From positions 496,001 through 560,000 of the forward strand of contig JAWNGF010000002.1 of assembly GCA_037039685.1 (NCBI GenBank): a stretch of 64,000 nucleotides of DNA, in the 5' to 3' direction. Of the stretch, positions 22,747-33,824 are shown piece by piece. Source of the DNA: Ceratobasidium sp. AG-K. Its lineage: Eukaryota; Basidiomycota; Agaricomycetes; Cantharellales; Ceratobasidiaceae. The number at the start of each line of letters is the position of its first letter. Positions within the stretch are counted from its first letter, which is position 1. The notes beneath the pieces are model-generated. The model was not told the DNA's origin. It did not search any database and worked only from the letters and a program-made list of their open reading frames with translations. A program made the translations under genes and the position numbers.

Positions 22747-24862
22747 ATGTCTGTTACAATTAGCGTTGACCCCGCTCATGTTATCGCCCCAGTCGACGAT
22801 AGGCTCTACTCGGGTTTCATTGAACACCTTGGAAGGTGTAAGTGACAACCAGTTATCGTCGGATCTGTTTCTAAGACTATCACTAGGTATATATGGAGGA
22901 ATTGTTCCCGTCGACGGCACGTCGGATTCGCTTATCACACCGAGCGGTTTCCGTAAAGACGTCCTTCACTTGATCCGCGACGAACTCAAGGTTCCGATCG
23001 TGAGGTGGCCAGGTGGAAACTTTGTCAGGTATGATAATCTTGCTTTGAGTCCGCGGATTATATTAACTTACGGCGTGTAGCGCGTACCAATGGCAAGATG
23101 GCATAGGACCTAGGGAAAGCCGCCCTCGCCGTCCCGAACTTGCGTGGGGATCAGAGGAAAGCAACCTGTTTGGAATGGACGAGTACATCGTTTGGTAGGT
23201 GCTTGGGCTTGGACATCTGTTGCATTGGCCCATCTAACTTTTCTGCTGAGGTGCCGCGAAGCTAAAACAGAGCCCTATATCTGCCTCAACAGTAAGCCCA
23301 CCCTGAGCTCGCGTGTTGTCCACGTCAATAAAACACGTATCAGTGGGAACCGGGACTCTAACGGACGCACTTGCCTGGCTCGAATATGCGAATGGGACAC
23401 GAAATACCTATTGGGCTAACCTTCGCCGGAAACACACCGGCAAGGATGAGCCATACGGTGTCAAGCTATGGGGACTTGGAAACGAGATGTATGGTATGTG
23501 CGCCGTTTCCCACGCTATCCAGCCATCCCACGAAATGAAATTACAGGAAAGTGGCAAATCGGGCAACTCTCCGCTTCGGACTACGCGGCCAAGGCCGACC
23601 AGTGGGCACATGCTCTCAAGTCGATGGATCCGAGTATCCAGCTCGTGAGTTGTGGTGAAATTGGAGTCTCGAGCTGGGATTACACCGTTCTCCAACGACT
23701 TGTAAAATGGGCGGATTACCATAGTATTCACCTATACACTAGTCCCGGGCCAGACACAGAATTCAAGGATATTTCGGCTAGGGCGAGGTACGAGCGGAAT
23801 GTATTTGGACCCGCTGCGTAAGTGCAACTTCCTCTTCTCTCATGGTTTGAGTTGGTGATTGACATCCTTTCAATGTGTAGAGCGGAAAAGGCAATTGAAG
23901 TCTGTCACGGTCTTATTGAACTTGCTGTGAGTCTCTTACTTTTCGATTTGCTTGAACGCTCCTCACCGGGACCCCAGCGAATCGAACAAAACGTGCCAAA
24001 GCCGGTCAAAATAGCGTTCGATGAATGGAACGTATGTTCTCTCCATGTCAATTTCAGTTACACCCTATTAAATACGCCTGGATAATAGTCTTGGGACTTT
24101 GTAAAAGGCACCCCCGAAAACGGACTGGAACGTACGTCCTTCCCTCTCTTATACCTCTAACCTATTAAAATTTTCTCCGAATAGAAATATATGACCTATC
24201 GGATGCCCTAGCAATTGCAAGCTGGCTGAATGTCTTTATTCGGAAATCTGATCACGTTGCAATTGCATGCATCGCGCAGAGCGTCAATGTCATTTCCCCC
24301 GTATGCATTTGTTATTCTCCTAATGTTCCTTGGATTAATATTTTTTCGCGGATAGATTATCACCACACCCACCGGACACATCCTTCAAACAATTTATCAC
24401 CCATATCACCTCTTTGCCAACCATATGCGTCATGGTACTGCCATCCGACTTGCTCTCACCGGATCCGCTGCCCCACTGTTCGAAGGTGCGACTCAACCCG
24501 CATGGGCGCAATTCGCAGCTGGCCCCCAGCCATACCTTGATGCAAGCGCGGTTTATGTTGAAGGCGACGGGAAGACATCGAGCATTCGCGTTGCGGTTGT
24601 AAATCGGCATCCTGAGCTAGCACTCGGCGCCGTGTTTAGGTTCCCCGAGACATTGGTGGGAACACACGTATCCAAGGTCAAGACAGTTCCAAAATATACC
24701 AAATACGAGGTTTGGGCCGCCGACATGGGAGCAATGAACACAATTCAGGCCCCGGAGGCTGTCCAGACGGTGCAGACAACGGAGGATTGGGAGGCGGATA
24801 AACCGATTGTCTTCAAAGAGCATTCGTTTACATTGTGTATCTTCACTTTCGAACGTGTGTAA
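22747..24862 (+). CDS. GH51 alpha-L-arabinofuranosidase
   Basis: The ATG lies in a good context (CCACCATGTC). About eleven exons join in one frame without a break. The N-terminus [19 protein letters not shown] block (here [16 protein letters not shown]), then [16 protein letters not shown] and [11 protein letters not shown], is diagnostic of GH51. The acid/base glutamate is in WGLGNEMYG and the nucleophile in AFDEWN, split from the rest by an intron directly after AFDEWN. The C-terminal beta-sandwich carries HPYHLFANH and ends CIFTFERV at 24862. There is no signal peptide, so it resembles the intracellular, bacterial-like GH51 branch that removes arabinose from short arabino-oligosaccharides. 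Exon 1 ends at 22837, with the next exons at 22887-23028 and from 23081. Call firm; cytosolic location inferred. Confidence 0.92.
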
Positions 24863-25081
24863 CTTATGACATAGGTACTCAGGGTAATTGAAATGTGCAT
24901 GAACCAAGTCCAAAATCCCTTAATTATGCCTGTCGCGTGGTAAAATGGACGAATGGTATTCAATTGGCTCATGACAAGTTAATTTATACAGTAACGCCAA
25001 CTCAGAATTGAATGTATGTGAGGGGCCGAGAAAATGTTGTACAAGGTGAAAATGACGTAACCACAATCCACAAATATGAAT

Positions 25082-26408
25082 CTAAAACTCTAGTATAATC
25101 CTTGCACTAGCAGGTTCGAGCAGTTCCATTGACAGCGACGGCGGATCCATATCGTCGTTCCGAAGACCGGTCTCCAATGCGCGCCAGAGTGAATCATCGA
25201 TAGGGGCAAGTGCTGCCCAGTGCGAATGTTCTTCAGAAGCGGGAATCAGTGGCATAGAGAGTTCCAAAGGTGACATGCCTGAGTCGTCCTCTCGTATCGG
25301 TGCGAGATTCGGCGTCCGCAACCATTCGGGAGGCATGGTTGGAAACGGCATATTATCTATGGGCATGCGGAACATTAAATTAGGACGAACGATAACTCCG
25401 CGACTTACCACCGGACTCGCCAGAGTGAACAGATATGGTAGTCGGTTGATTCCACTTGAGATTGCCCAGTCCCGTTGGCAGCCCAAGACCGAGACCCACC
25501 TCCTCGCTGCTTCGGTTTTCTGGTGCACCAGTAACAAGACCTGCGTTCCTAGGGGAGACGGCCGACCCCTTGGTGAGAAAACTCGACTCTTCCAGCGCAA
25601 GCATAAAATCCTCGGTTTGGGCCCAGTGAGCAGCATTGTCCACGATAGTCCCCACATCAGCAACTTGGTCCAATCCTCCAATAACCGTGAATCCATTGCC
25701 TAAGCCTCGGGAAAGTACGGTTTGGGGATCTGTCAGAAGTGTTGAGATGTCCGTTGGAAGAGGCGGAGGGTGAAGGGGGTGACGTGTGACAGGGGGTGTC
25801 GCATTATCGAATGGCCTTGATCCAAGAGTTGGAGTGCTCAACGGAGACGGACTATGTTCCTGAAGTCGCTTGGCGAAGGAAGCTGCTCGATGAGAAAATC
25901 CCGTCCTTGGGCTACATATGAGCCTGCCCTGGTCAGAGTTGGGCGTGAGCCGGAAGGATCGAGTGCGCGGTAGTGCTGGCCGGCTTGCAGGTTGTCCCTC
26001 GTTCTCCGAGTCGTAGCCACCATCCTCTTCTAATGAGCCCGCGTGGGCAATCGCACCACAAGACCGAAAGGAATAAAATGCTGGTCGAATTGGGGCAGGG
26101 GTTGCTATTGTCAGGGGTCGTGCCATCTGCGCGGGTGGGGGCATGACTGGTGAGCTAGTTTGCTGCACATACGGCATATCCAAGGTACCCGACGTCTTCA
26201 TAACTTTGTCCTTGAGTTCACGATGCGGATCATAGTCCAGATCACCGATCATCGTTGGGCGCAAAGGGGTTTCTGGAGGTGTATCGTTCTCAGTTTCAGT
26301 CAAAGCTTCGGAGAGGTGAGGAGTCTCAAGGTCTGAATCGGGCTCGGATGTATAGGGACACGTTGCGCGAAAGTCTAGCATATTGTATGAGTCTATTCGA
26401 GTCTCCAT
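25082..26408 (-). CDS. hypothetical Pro/Ser-rich protein
   Basis: Two exons, 26408-25409 and 25356-25082, are joined by a 52 nt intron (25408-25357, GTAAGT..ATAG). The protein is about 424 aa. It begins METRIDSYNMLDF and contains an acidic SEPDSDLETP stretch, many TPP/SP clusters (NDTPPETPLRP), a GHSLEEDGGYDSENE-like acidic patch (AGSLEEDGGYDSENEG) and a more ordered C-terminus ending ASARIILEF. It has no membrane segment or catalytic motif, and I do not recognise a family. The composition suggests a disordered regulatory or scaffold protein with proline-directed phosphosites (inference). Coding potential is supported by the long frame and clean splice junction. Confidence 0.6.
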
Positions 26409-26891
26409 TGGAAGTCTATAACTAGTAGCTGTTTGCTTGTGGTGGTTATGGTGGGAAGTTTGGTGCGATCGAACCCTTTCAACCAAGGTGATTACGTAAT
26501 CATTAGATCATTTCTGGTGAAGAGAAGGAGATTAACCCGGGTTTATTACAGCCAACAATTCCCTGACTCACCCGTGCGGTATTCGCCGCTGAATTTGTAT
26601 AGGGTGAAATCTCGTCTATCTCACTTTCACGCCTTGACATCCTTGGCGCAAAGTACTAGTTGAGGCAGGAGACTCGTGAGACGTGATCTCGACAATTACT
26701 GCAACCAAGCCTAATAAGAGAGTACTTCAGCGATATGCTATTAGAGTAACTTGAGAGCACTGTCGCCAGCCTAGACTCTTTTATATACATAATGCTACAA
26801 AAATGGTGGACCACTACTAGGGTTCTCTTGTACCGAATATCTGGAATTCTCAAGATGCACCACACGTACGCGGACCAAAAGTCTCTAAGAC
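26409..26891. other. intergenic, nothing recognised
   Basis: This is the upstream flank of the hypothetical gene ending at 26408 and the 3' flank of the MFS gene. It is AT-rich with no supported gene. Confidence 0.4.
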
Positions 26892-28888
26892 CTATATTTT
26901 TCCGAACAAGCGTGGTTCACGCTTGAAGCGGGCTGAATACAAATGAGATAAAGAACCATAGTCAGTGTAGGTCCAGAAAAAAATGGAGATAACTAACCAT
27001 ATAAAATACAAAGCACACTCATGAATTGAATAGCCCCACTATATGCGGCCAATGCATGCCAATTATTGTTTGAACTGTCGAGGATTACACCTCCAATTGG
27101 CGGCCCGCTAAGCATCCCTATAAATGCGTAGTGGTTTGAGATAATCCTAAAGTGGGCCCAAGTGGTGGAGCATACCTGGGACATTCGAGAGATTGAACAA
27201 GCCTGTGAGCGTCGCTAGATTATGGGTTCCATAGAGTGTAGCTGCGATAGGGGTTACGAGGCTTAGGAAGCAAGGACCAGTCAGTCCAAATATAATCCTA
27301 CAAAGTAAATCAGCGATTCAATGATTATAATGATTTTGTGAGAGCCTTACGAGAAAACCATGATTCCTGGGTAGGACTCTGCTGCTACATTCCATAGCAC
27401 CAGTTGGGAAAACGCGCTGATCGAAATAACAACAATGAACGCGTTAATAAATCCAATACGATCGGCTATCAGTCCGACAGCCATTCGGCCAATGGCGCTT
27501 GCAAAACTCATAATCGGGATGGGTAGATTTGCGAGTCGGGAAGAGATGTTCGGGATCTTCTGTCCTGTGAATACCGAAATAAAGACAAACGGTGTCATGT
27601 ACCCACTAGCTTACCGTGGTTAGCAAAGAATAACCAAGGACGGCCACTGGACTCACAATAGAGCAAAAAACAGAGCCATCCAGCAGCTCCAAAACAGCGG
27701 ATCAGTGAGGTAATGCTTGTCTATCCATTGGATCCTCCTGTTCGCGCTTGGTGATTTAGGTACGGATGGCCGAGTTTTGATGAGAAAGAATCCAACCAGC
27801 ATGGTCACACCTTGTACAAAGGAATATATCAACAAGGATTTGCGGAAGCCAAATTTGTTAAGCATTTCCTAGGCGATATTCATAAGGCAAAGTGATACTC
27901 GGACGGGGGGTGGACATACTTGGATAACGAGCGACGGGACTGCCGCTCCAAATGACGACCCAGCTATAACAATTCCAGTAGCCACCCCACGACGTTTTTG
28001 GAACCATTGAGAAGGGATGGCAAATATCATTGGCAAAAGCAACCCGCAACCAAGACCATGCATCACTCCCTGTATCAGAAAAAATCAATACTATGCCAAG
28101 ATTAAACAGCGTCGAGCGCACCTGGGTAAGAAAGATGGACCAAAGGTGGTGACAGAACGCGGCGAGGAGCTGTCCGAGGAAAACCAGGATGCACCCTGCT
28201 GCAATGAATTTCTGGATGATACTCGTTAGCAACCTTCAGAGTGCATATATGTCCATATTTACCTTGTATCCACTGGCAGTGAACAGGGCGAGAAATTTAG
28301 GCCGTCAGAGACGTTACTTGGGCACTCACAGCGTTTTACTCACTATCGGTCACCAAACTTGCCCGACACAAAAGCTAGAGCCATCATAAGCTAGCAAAAT
28401 GCGTCAGTTCTTCTCCCGTATGAGCTTGAACAACTATACTTACCGCATTTTGAAGCGAACCGATAACGCTGAGAGTCGCGCTGGGCGTGCCCGCCAGAAA
28501 ATGACTCGCGTGGTACTTTTGAAATACACCCCATATAAGACTGTGTCCGGCGTAAGCGAGGAAAAGTGAGTGAAAATGAACATGCGTACTTCCACCCTAA
28601 CGGCCACGAGTGTATCAATCAGCCTGCGTACGTATATACCAGTCTGGGCGGGGGCATACCGATTGTTGGTCCAGCAACTAAAGCACATCCCAAAACTACC
28701 TTCCATCCCTCCAAACCACCTTCGACAAACTCGTCGGCTTGCCGCTCAACACGAGAGGGCGAATTTTCCAGCTCGTTCACTTTTTCAGCCTGCCCGTTAG
28801 TAGCTTGGCAGGCATTATCAATCGTCGCAGCATCCCAATCTTGGGTTTTTGTTTTTGGCGTTGGATCCAGGTTCGGCGGTTGAGTCAT
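26892..28888 (-). CDS. MFS transporter, monocarboxylate (MCT) type
   Basis: The start ATG at 28888 opens a hydrophilic N-terminal tail of ~60 residues, then the first helix begins EGGLEGWKVVLGCALV. Later exons carry YASSIIQKFIA-like helices, MMHGLGCGLLLPMIFAI, the loop QWFQKRRGVATGIVIAGSS, then ANRRIQWIDKHYLTDPLFW. They continue with PIPIMSFASAIGRMAVGLIADRIG and LSGPPIGGVIL. The short last exon ends ARFKREPRLFGKI. This order and the GxxxPxQWFxKRRGxAxG block identify the fungal MCT-like branch, which includes the riboflavin transporter Mch5; many members have no known substrate. Roughly nine exons and 12 helices. The substrate cannot be inferred from sequence, and I checked frame continuity only across some introns. 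Confidence 0.82.
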
Positions 28889-29247
28889 AACGTATCCAGA
28901 GCACTTTTTCGTAAAGGGGGAGGCGAGGGGGAGAGGGTAGGGGAATGGGAGCCGATGATTATAGGCTCCAACCGAAGGAGGCAAGAAATAGGTTGAACGT
29001 TTAGAGCCTGTACCTTTATGTAAATGCCCGACAGCGTTACCGTACCGTCCCGATCCGTAAAGCCGGTTGACCCGGTAAGCGCCGTTGACACGGGTATGAC
29101 CGACGATGAATAATACAGAGCTTGTTGACTGACTCATCTACGAGTAAAATACATGAGAGCACGTTGCAGAGCTGAACAAAAAGTGTATAAGAGATGCTCA
29201 TAGAATACAGGTAAAAACAAAACGCACTGAGCTGCCTTGTAGAAATG
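28889..29247. other. intergenic
   Basis: This lies between two minus-strand genes, as promoter of the MFS gene and 3' flank of the membrane-protein gene. No gene is recognised. Confidence 0.4.
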
Positions 29248-31619
29248 CTACATTTCGTCATCAAACGCGGGGTCGGCGGGACCAAAGTCAACGACATAGT
29301 CGCGCAGGAATGCATATAGGCGCATCGACTCTCGGCCATCTTCTGCCGCATCAGCGGAACGAGCGGAATAGTGATCTCGTAGCCGACGGCGAAACCCGGG
29401 CGAACTCCACCCGCCCAGCAGTCCGAACGGGCTGATCAGTTTTGCACCTACATCCGAGTCAGCCAAGGGTGCCAAGCCGTTCCGTGCGACTGACCAAAAA
29501 TACCCCAGAACATCGGTCGGCCGAAAAGTAGGACGTGCATCCCTTGGAGTAGAGCGAGTAGACCACCAATGGAAGAGAACACATCGAACGCAGTGCTTGC
29601 GCGGTAGTCTTCGATTACTTCGCACACTTGGGGCAAGGCAGAAGGGCTAGACTTGGACTCGAGGATCGACTGCAGGTTGTTTGCTGGTGTGTAACGGGTG
29701 CGCTTCGAGGGAGCGAGAGTCGCACGGGCAAACGATGTGTTGGACAGCGGCGTTGCGGAGAGTTGAGCTAAGAAGGCCCACTTAAGTATCAGTCGATACA
29801 TATCGAAAACTACTCACTAATCGGAAACAGCTTCACGCTTTGGTATCTCTACTCTACAAGTCAGCAAGCCATTGATTCCTGGCGTTCAACGACTTACCGG
29901 TTTCATCCCACCTACAGTATCACGAAAGAAGGGAGAGTCAATGAACTTGCGCTCAGACATCCCAATTTCGGCAACCGAATGCACTCCGGCAGTGAGTTGC
30001 CAGGACGGAACCAACCAGGGATTGACCGAGCGCATTTGTGTCATGTTGAACCGGTCCCTCGAAAGATCCTCCATAGTCCCAAGCGTGAGCCACATCTGAG
30101 GGAGGTCCATTGCGTCCAAGGAAAGCGATGTATGGGCGCGTATGGTTATGTCGTATGTGGATGTGGTAAGAGAGACATCTATATTTCTACATTTGGTCAA
30201 GATCAAGATAAAGCGGGACCAATAAACCCACTGGAGTCGACTGCGCAGTTAAAAACCTCAAACCAGTCTCCACCTTGTGAAGTGTACGATTCAGCATCAA
30301 CTGTCGGAGCGGCTGGAAGATACTGGTGGAAACATGAAACTAGATTCGCGTAAGCTAGCTGTTCGGGACCAGAAACCAGTGAGCCCAACCTTGTTTTCTC
30401 GATTGGCCCGCCCCAGTTGCTGAGGACCAGGAAGCCGTCATATTCATTTCATAAAACCGAGACAGCGAATGAGTGTCGGCAGCTTTCGCATGAGCCTGTC
30501 GGGGGAGTATGAATAAGATGGAGATGCAGGACGAGGCTGGCTTACTACTATGAGTTGCATAGCTGACATGCTGACATTATCCCACGAGCACGGTTCTAAA
30601 CGGGTGATCGTCTGGAACACCTGGCTTTGTACCTGGGTCAGTAGCGTAATGGCGCGCACGATGAGGGCGGTGATAGCGAGGAGGGCGGCTACGTTTCGGA
30701 CGATCGCATATCGCTTGGTTTCGACCGGCCTAACGATGCATTAGCATACTGATGGTATAGGAGCGGGGTGCAATACTTGATTCGGCGTACGAATGACTGC
30801 ACGATTGTTCGCATGACTCGAGCTCCGAAAATGGCGGTCCAGGTCGAGTACACGTTCGAGTATTGGTCTCGTCTTTCTCCAAACCACGACGGCTTGACCG
30901 AAGCACTTGGTTCCCCAGCCAGCAAGTCCTTCGTGTTGAGCCATAGTCGGTTTCGTTTAGAATTATTGGACTGTCGTGCGAGGGAAAGGGGATAGAGTAT
31001 CGATATGGGGAGGCTGAGGCCGAGAAATACATGGACGGACGAGAACCAGTCGACATAGAAGTCGAAATTCGCGTCGGGGAGGTGAAGGTAGAACAGCGCG
31101 ACTGTCGGAGGGTAAGCGGAAGAATCGTACGCGACCAGCAAGCGGCTTACTCAGTCCAGTCGAGTTGGCCATCCACAGGATAGCTTGTTGTAGGATGACC
31201 GTGCCGGCAAAGGTATTGGTCCTCGAGCAGTCGAATGTCGACCTAGAAAATTGCCCGTAAGCCTCCAGAGCAACACTTCGACTAGCTACTCACAGAAACA
31301 GATCGTTCAAGATGCTAATCCATAACGAAACTGAGATTTGGTTAGTGCCAGAGTCCGGTAACTCATAATATCTAGATACCTGTTCTGACCACTTCTCTGG
31401 CTACCAAGATCTAAATTAACGATAAGCCCTCACGGAGTAGCAGACTGCCTAATTACCTTGATCGACTTGGGAGAACCTAGGACCGTCATACGTCGACCCA
31501 TGGTTCCGTTGCCGCACGATGGACAGCGCGAGCAGTCCCAGCCCAAGCGGCAGTCGAACAAACGAAGCTCCAATGTGCCAGAGCAGGAGGTCCGGCCAGA
31601 CCAACGGGCCTGGTGACAT
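29248..31619 (-). CDS. hypothetical multi-pass membrane protein
   Basis: The ATG at 31619 gives MSPGPLVWPDLLLWHIG, and the reading runs through several exons to a stop at 29248. Hydrophobic segments appear near the N-terminus (LPLGLGLLALSIV), in exon 3 (HVFLGLSLPISILYPL), before the loop (RNVAALLAITALIVRAITLL) and near the end (IGGLLALLQGMHVLLFG). A large predicted loop lies between the last two (WLTLGTMEDLSRDRFN, FIDSPFFRDTVGGMKP). The C-terminus is hydrophilic and ends DFGPADPAFDDEM. The layout of a long ectodomain between helices resembles membrane proteins that are common and unnamed in this fungal group (recollection, not a search). Function unknown. Exact exon borders between 30200 and 31300 are uncertain. 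Confidence 0.6.
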
Positions 31620-32020
31620 GGTCGCTCTTCGCTAGTTCAGCGATGTAGATGATGACGAGGAAGGGGGCTGGAAGCTTGGGTCAGGATGACGATCTGAGGA
31701 GGCACAGCCTTGGGATGCATCAGAAGTTAAGCGGCGTCGAAGCCATGTGAACGCCCATTTGTATACTCAAAATCGGGGACTGGCCCTCTCAGCTAAGCAG
31801 GCGAGTGATAGATAAGAGCAAAATGTATGCACGCCAAGTGCACGAGCAACTCGTAATTCGGCGTGACATAGATAGGTTTACAGACGCCGAAGTTGTGGGG
31901 GAGATGAAATGGCTCCCCAGAGGTTACAACTGTAACACAACCAACACGCCCACGTGACCGTGCTCCTCCATCCAGCCGCCACCTCATCCTGCCTCCTGCT
32001 TCTCCGTTTACGGCTAGACC
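31620..32020. other. divergent promoter region
   Basis: This separates the membrane-protein gene (-) from MAD2 (+). No gene is supported on either strand; a long minus frame here is antisense to MAD2 exons. Confidence 0.4.
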
Positions 32021-32773
32021 ATGGCCACTAAACTCGCATCCAAAACAAAGAAGGCAATCACACTCAAAGGCTCGACGCAGATAGTGACAGAGTTCCTCAA
32101 ATACGCCTCGTACACGATTCTCTACCAACGTGGTGTTTACCCGCAAGATGACTTTCACTTTGTGAAAAAGTACGGGCAGACGTTGCTCGTGAGCCAGGAT
32201 CCCGCGTTGGAGAGGTATCTGGATACGGTTCTGAAGCAAGTACATGGTGCGTACGACTCTAACCGCTCGACAGTTGGGCGGTCTGATATCTGCCATGGTA
32301 GAATGGATTATGAGAGGCGACGTCTCCCAGATTGTGCTCGCCATCTTGACGCGCGAGACTGGAGAATCTCTCGAACGATGGACGTTTGACATACACGTCA
32401 CCGAGGCCGCCCCAGGTGTCCTCGAGGGAACGTGAGTTGCTCGTGCCGATCATGCCAACTCGCACTTGATCTAACCACCGATTTCAGTGCCCCCTCAAAA
32501 CCCGACTCGGAGATCCAGTCGGAAATCCGCGCTATCCTAAAGCAAATATCCAGCGCCATTACGTTCCTTCCTGACCACTACGACCCCACGACGTTCAAGC
32601 TCCTTGCCTACACCCGAGACAACGGCGAAGTACCTGTCAGCGAATGGGTTGGCTCGGACGCACATCTCCTGCCAGCGGCCGAGGCTCAGCAAGTGAAGCT
32701 GAGGAGCTTCAGCACGGACCTGCACAAGATCGAGGCGATGGTTGCGTACCGATATACTGGGGAGAATGCGTAA
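32021..32773 (+). CDS. mad2: MAD2 spindle-checkpoint HORMA protein
   Basis: Three exons, 32021-32246, 32302-32431 and 32488-32773, give 213 aa with an intact frame, the normal MAD2 length of about 200-215. Recognisable blocks are ITLKGSTQIVTEFLKYA, NSILYQRGVYP-like (TILYQRGVYPQDDF), then KKYGQTLLVSQDPAL, ERWTFDIHV, and a C-terminal safety-belt region with DHYDPTTFKLLAYTRD and LRSFSTDLHKIEAMVAYR. MAD2 sequesters Cdc20 at unattached kinetochores to block the anaphase-promoting complex. The start context GACCATGGC is strong. A frameshifted duplicate of the last exon and preceding intron lies at 41301-41651. The gene is single-copy and conserved in fungi, so this is the functional copy. Confidence 0.93.
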
Positions 32774-33824
32774 GGGGTGACTTAGAGTGTGACTGGGGGG
32801 ACTGGCAGGATTCAAACAACTGCTCGCAACGTTGTGCGTTGAGCTTTACTTCCCCGTTTTGCGTCGAGGAGTCTTGTATTTACCCAAGGGGCATTTAACA
32901 CATGCATTACCCAGAGCTGCGTGGAAATACGGATTGAATTTTGTCACAGTTTTATCACATAAGGCCCTGAACCGATACCGATCCTTCAACAATCTGTTGG
33001 GCATGTATGTCAAACCCGGGAGCTCGGTAACCAGAGCAATGTATTAACGATAAGTGGTAGTACATTCATTGCAGACACCTCTCCTGTCAGGGTCAGGAGG
33101 TCAGAGGTCAGAGGCCTAGCGAGCCGATGGGACGCGAATCTTGCAGTGTCTGATTCTCAAGAGAATAGCTCGGGTCAGCATAATCATCAAGATAAAGTCT
33201 ATTCCGTTTAACATATAGACGTGTCCTTATTACGATCGTGTCTTATCAACCCAGGTATTGGGCGCACGCTCCATTTCTGCGCACGACTCAACGATTCACG
33301 AATAACTCAGGGCAATATAATAGTATTGATTGTCACAATATGGATGGTAGGGATGATCCAGGCATATGGTCCGAGTAGGTGCGTTAGCCTGGAACACTGG
33401 GTCCATTGGCAGGGGATCGAATAGATGAGAGGTAGTTTTTTGGTTTTGGTAGAGAAAGATGTTTCGGAGACTCATACAACTTGCAGATGTTCACTTTACC
33501 TTTAGCTACCTAAGTGTCTAGCCAGGACAGGTGCTATATATCCCAAGGCCATTTTACAGATGCAAACCTCCAAATTTGTGTAATTGAGCGATTACACTCA
33601 GCGAAAACCGCACGTGCTAGTAAGAGCTCGTTTACGCAAACGAGCCCTTACGAGTCTCAATTAGCACTGCGGTTTGCGCTGAGCAGTACATCGGGCAGGA
33701 CCATATAATGTAAAGTATACATTTAAAAAGACAATACTAGCAACTTGTACAATGGAAGGACAGAACCAATATAAGATATAAGAGGCAATGGGGGTAAGAG
33801 CTGGTTGGAACAAATCGACTGCGA
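32774..33824. other. intergenic, nothing recognised
   Basis: This AT-rich flank lies between MAD2 and the first NWD gene, which converge. It contains a small direct repeat (GGTCAGAGGTCAGAGG near 33100) and no supported gene. Confidence 0.4.

Noticed and set aside
33095..33120. Short direct repeat GGTCAGAGGTCAGAGG
   Set aside because: Too short and isolated to support a transposon target site or regulatory array.
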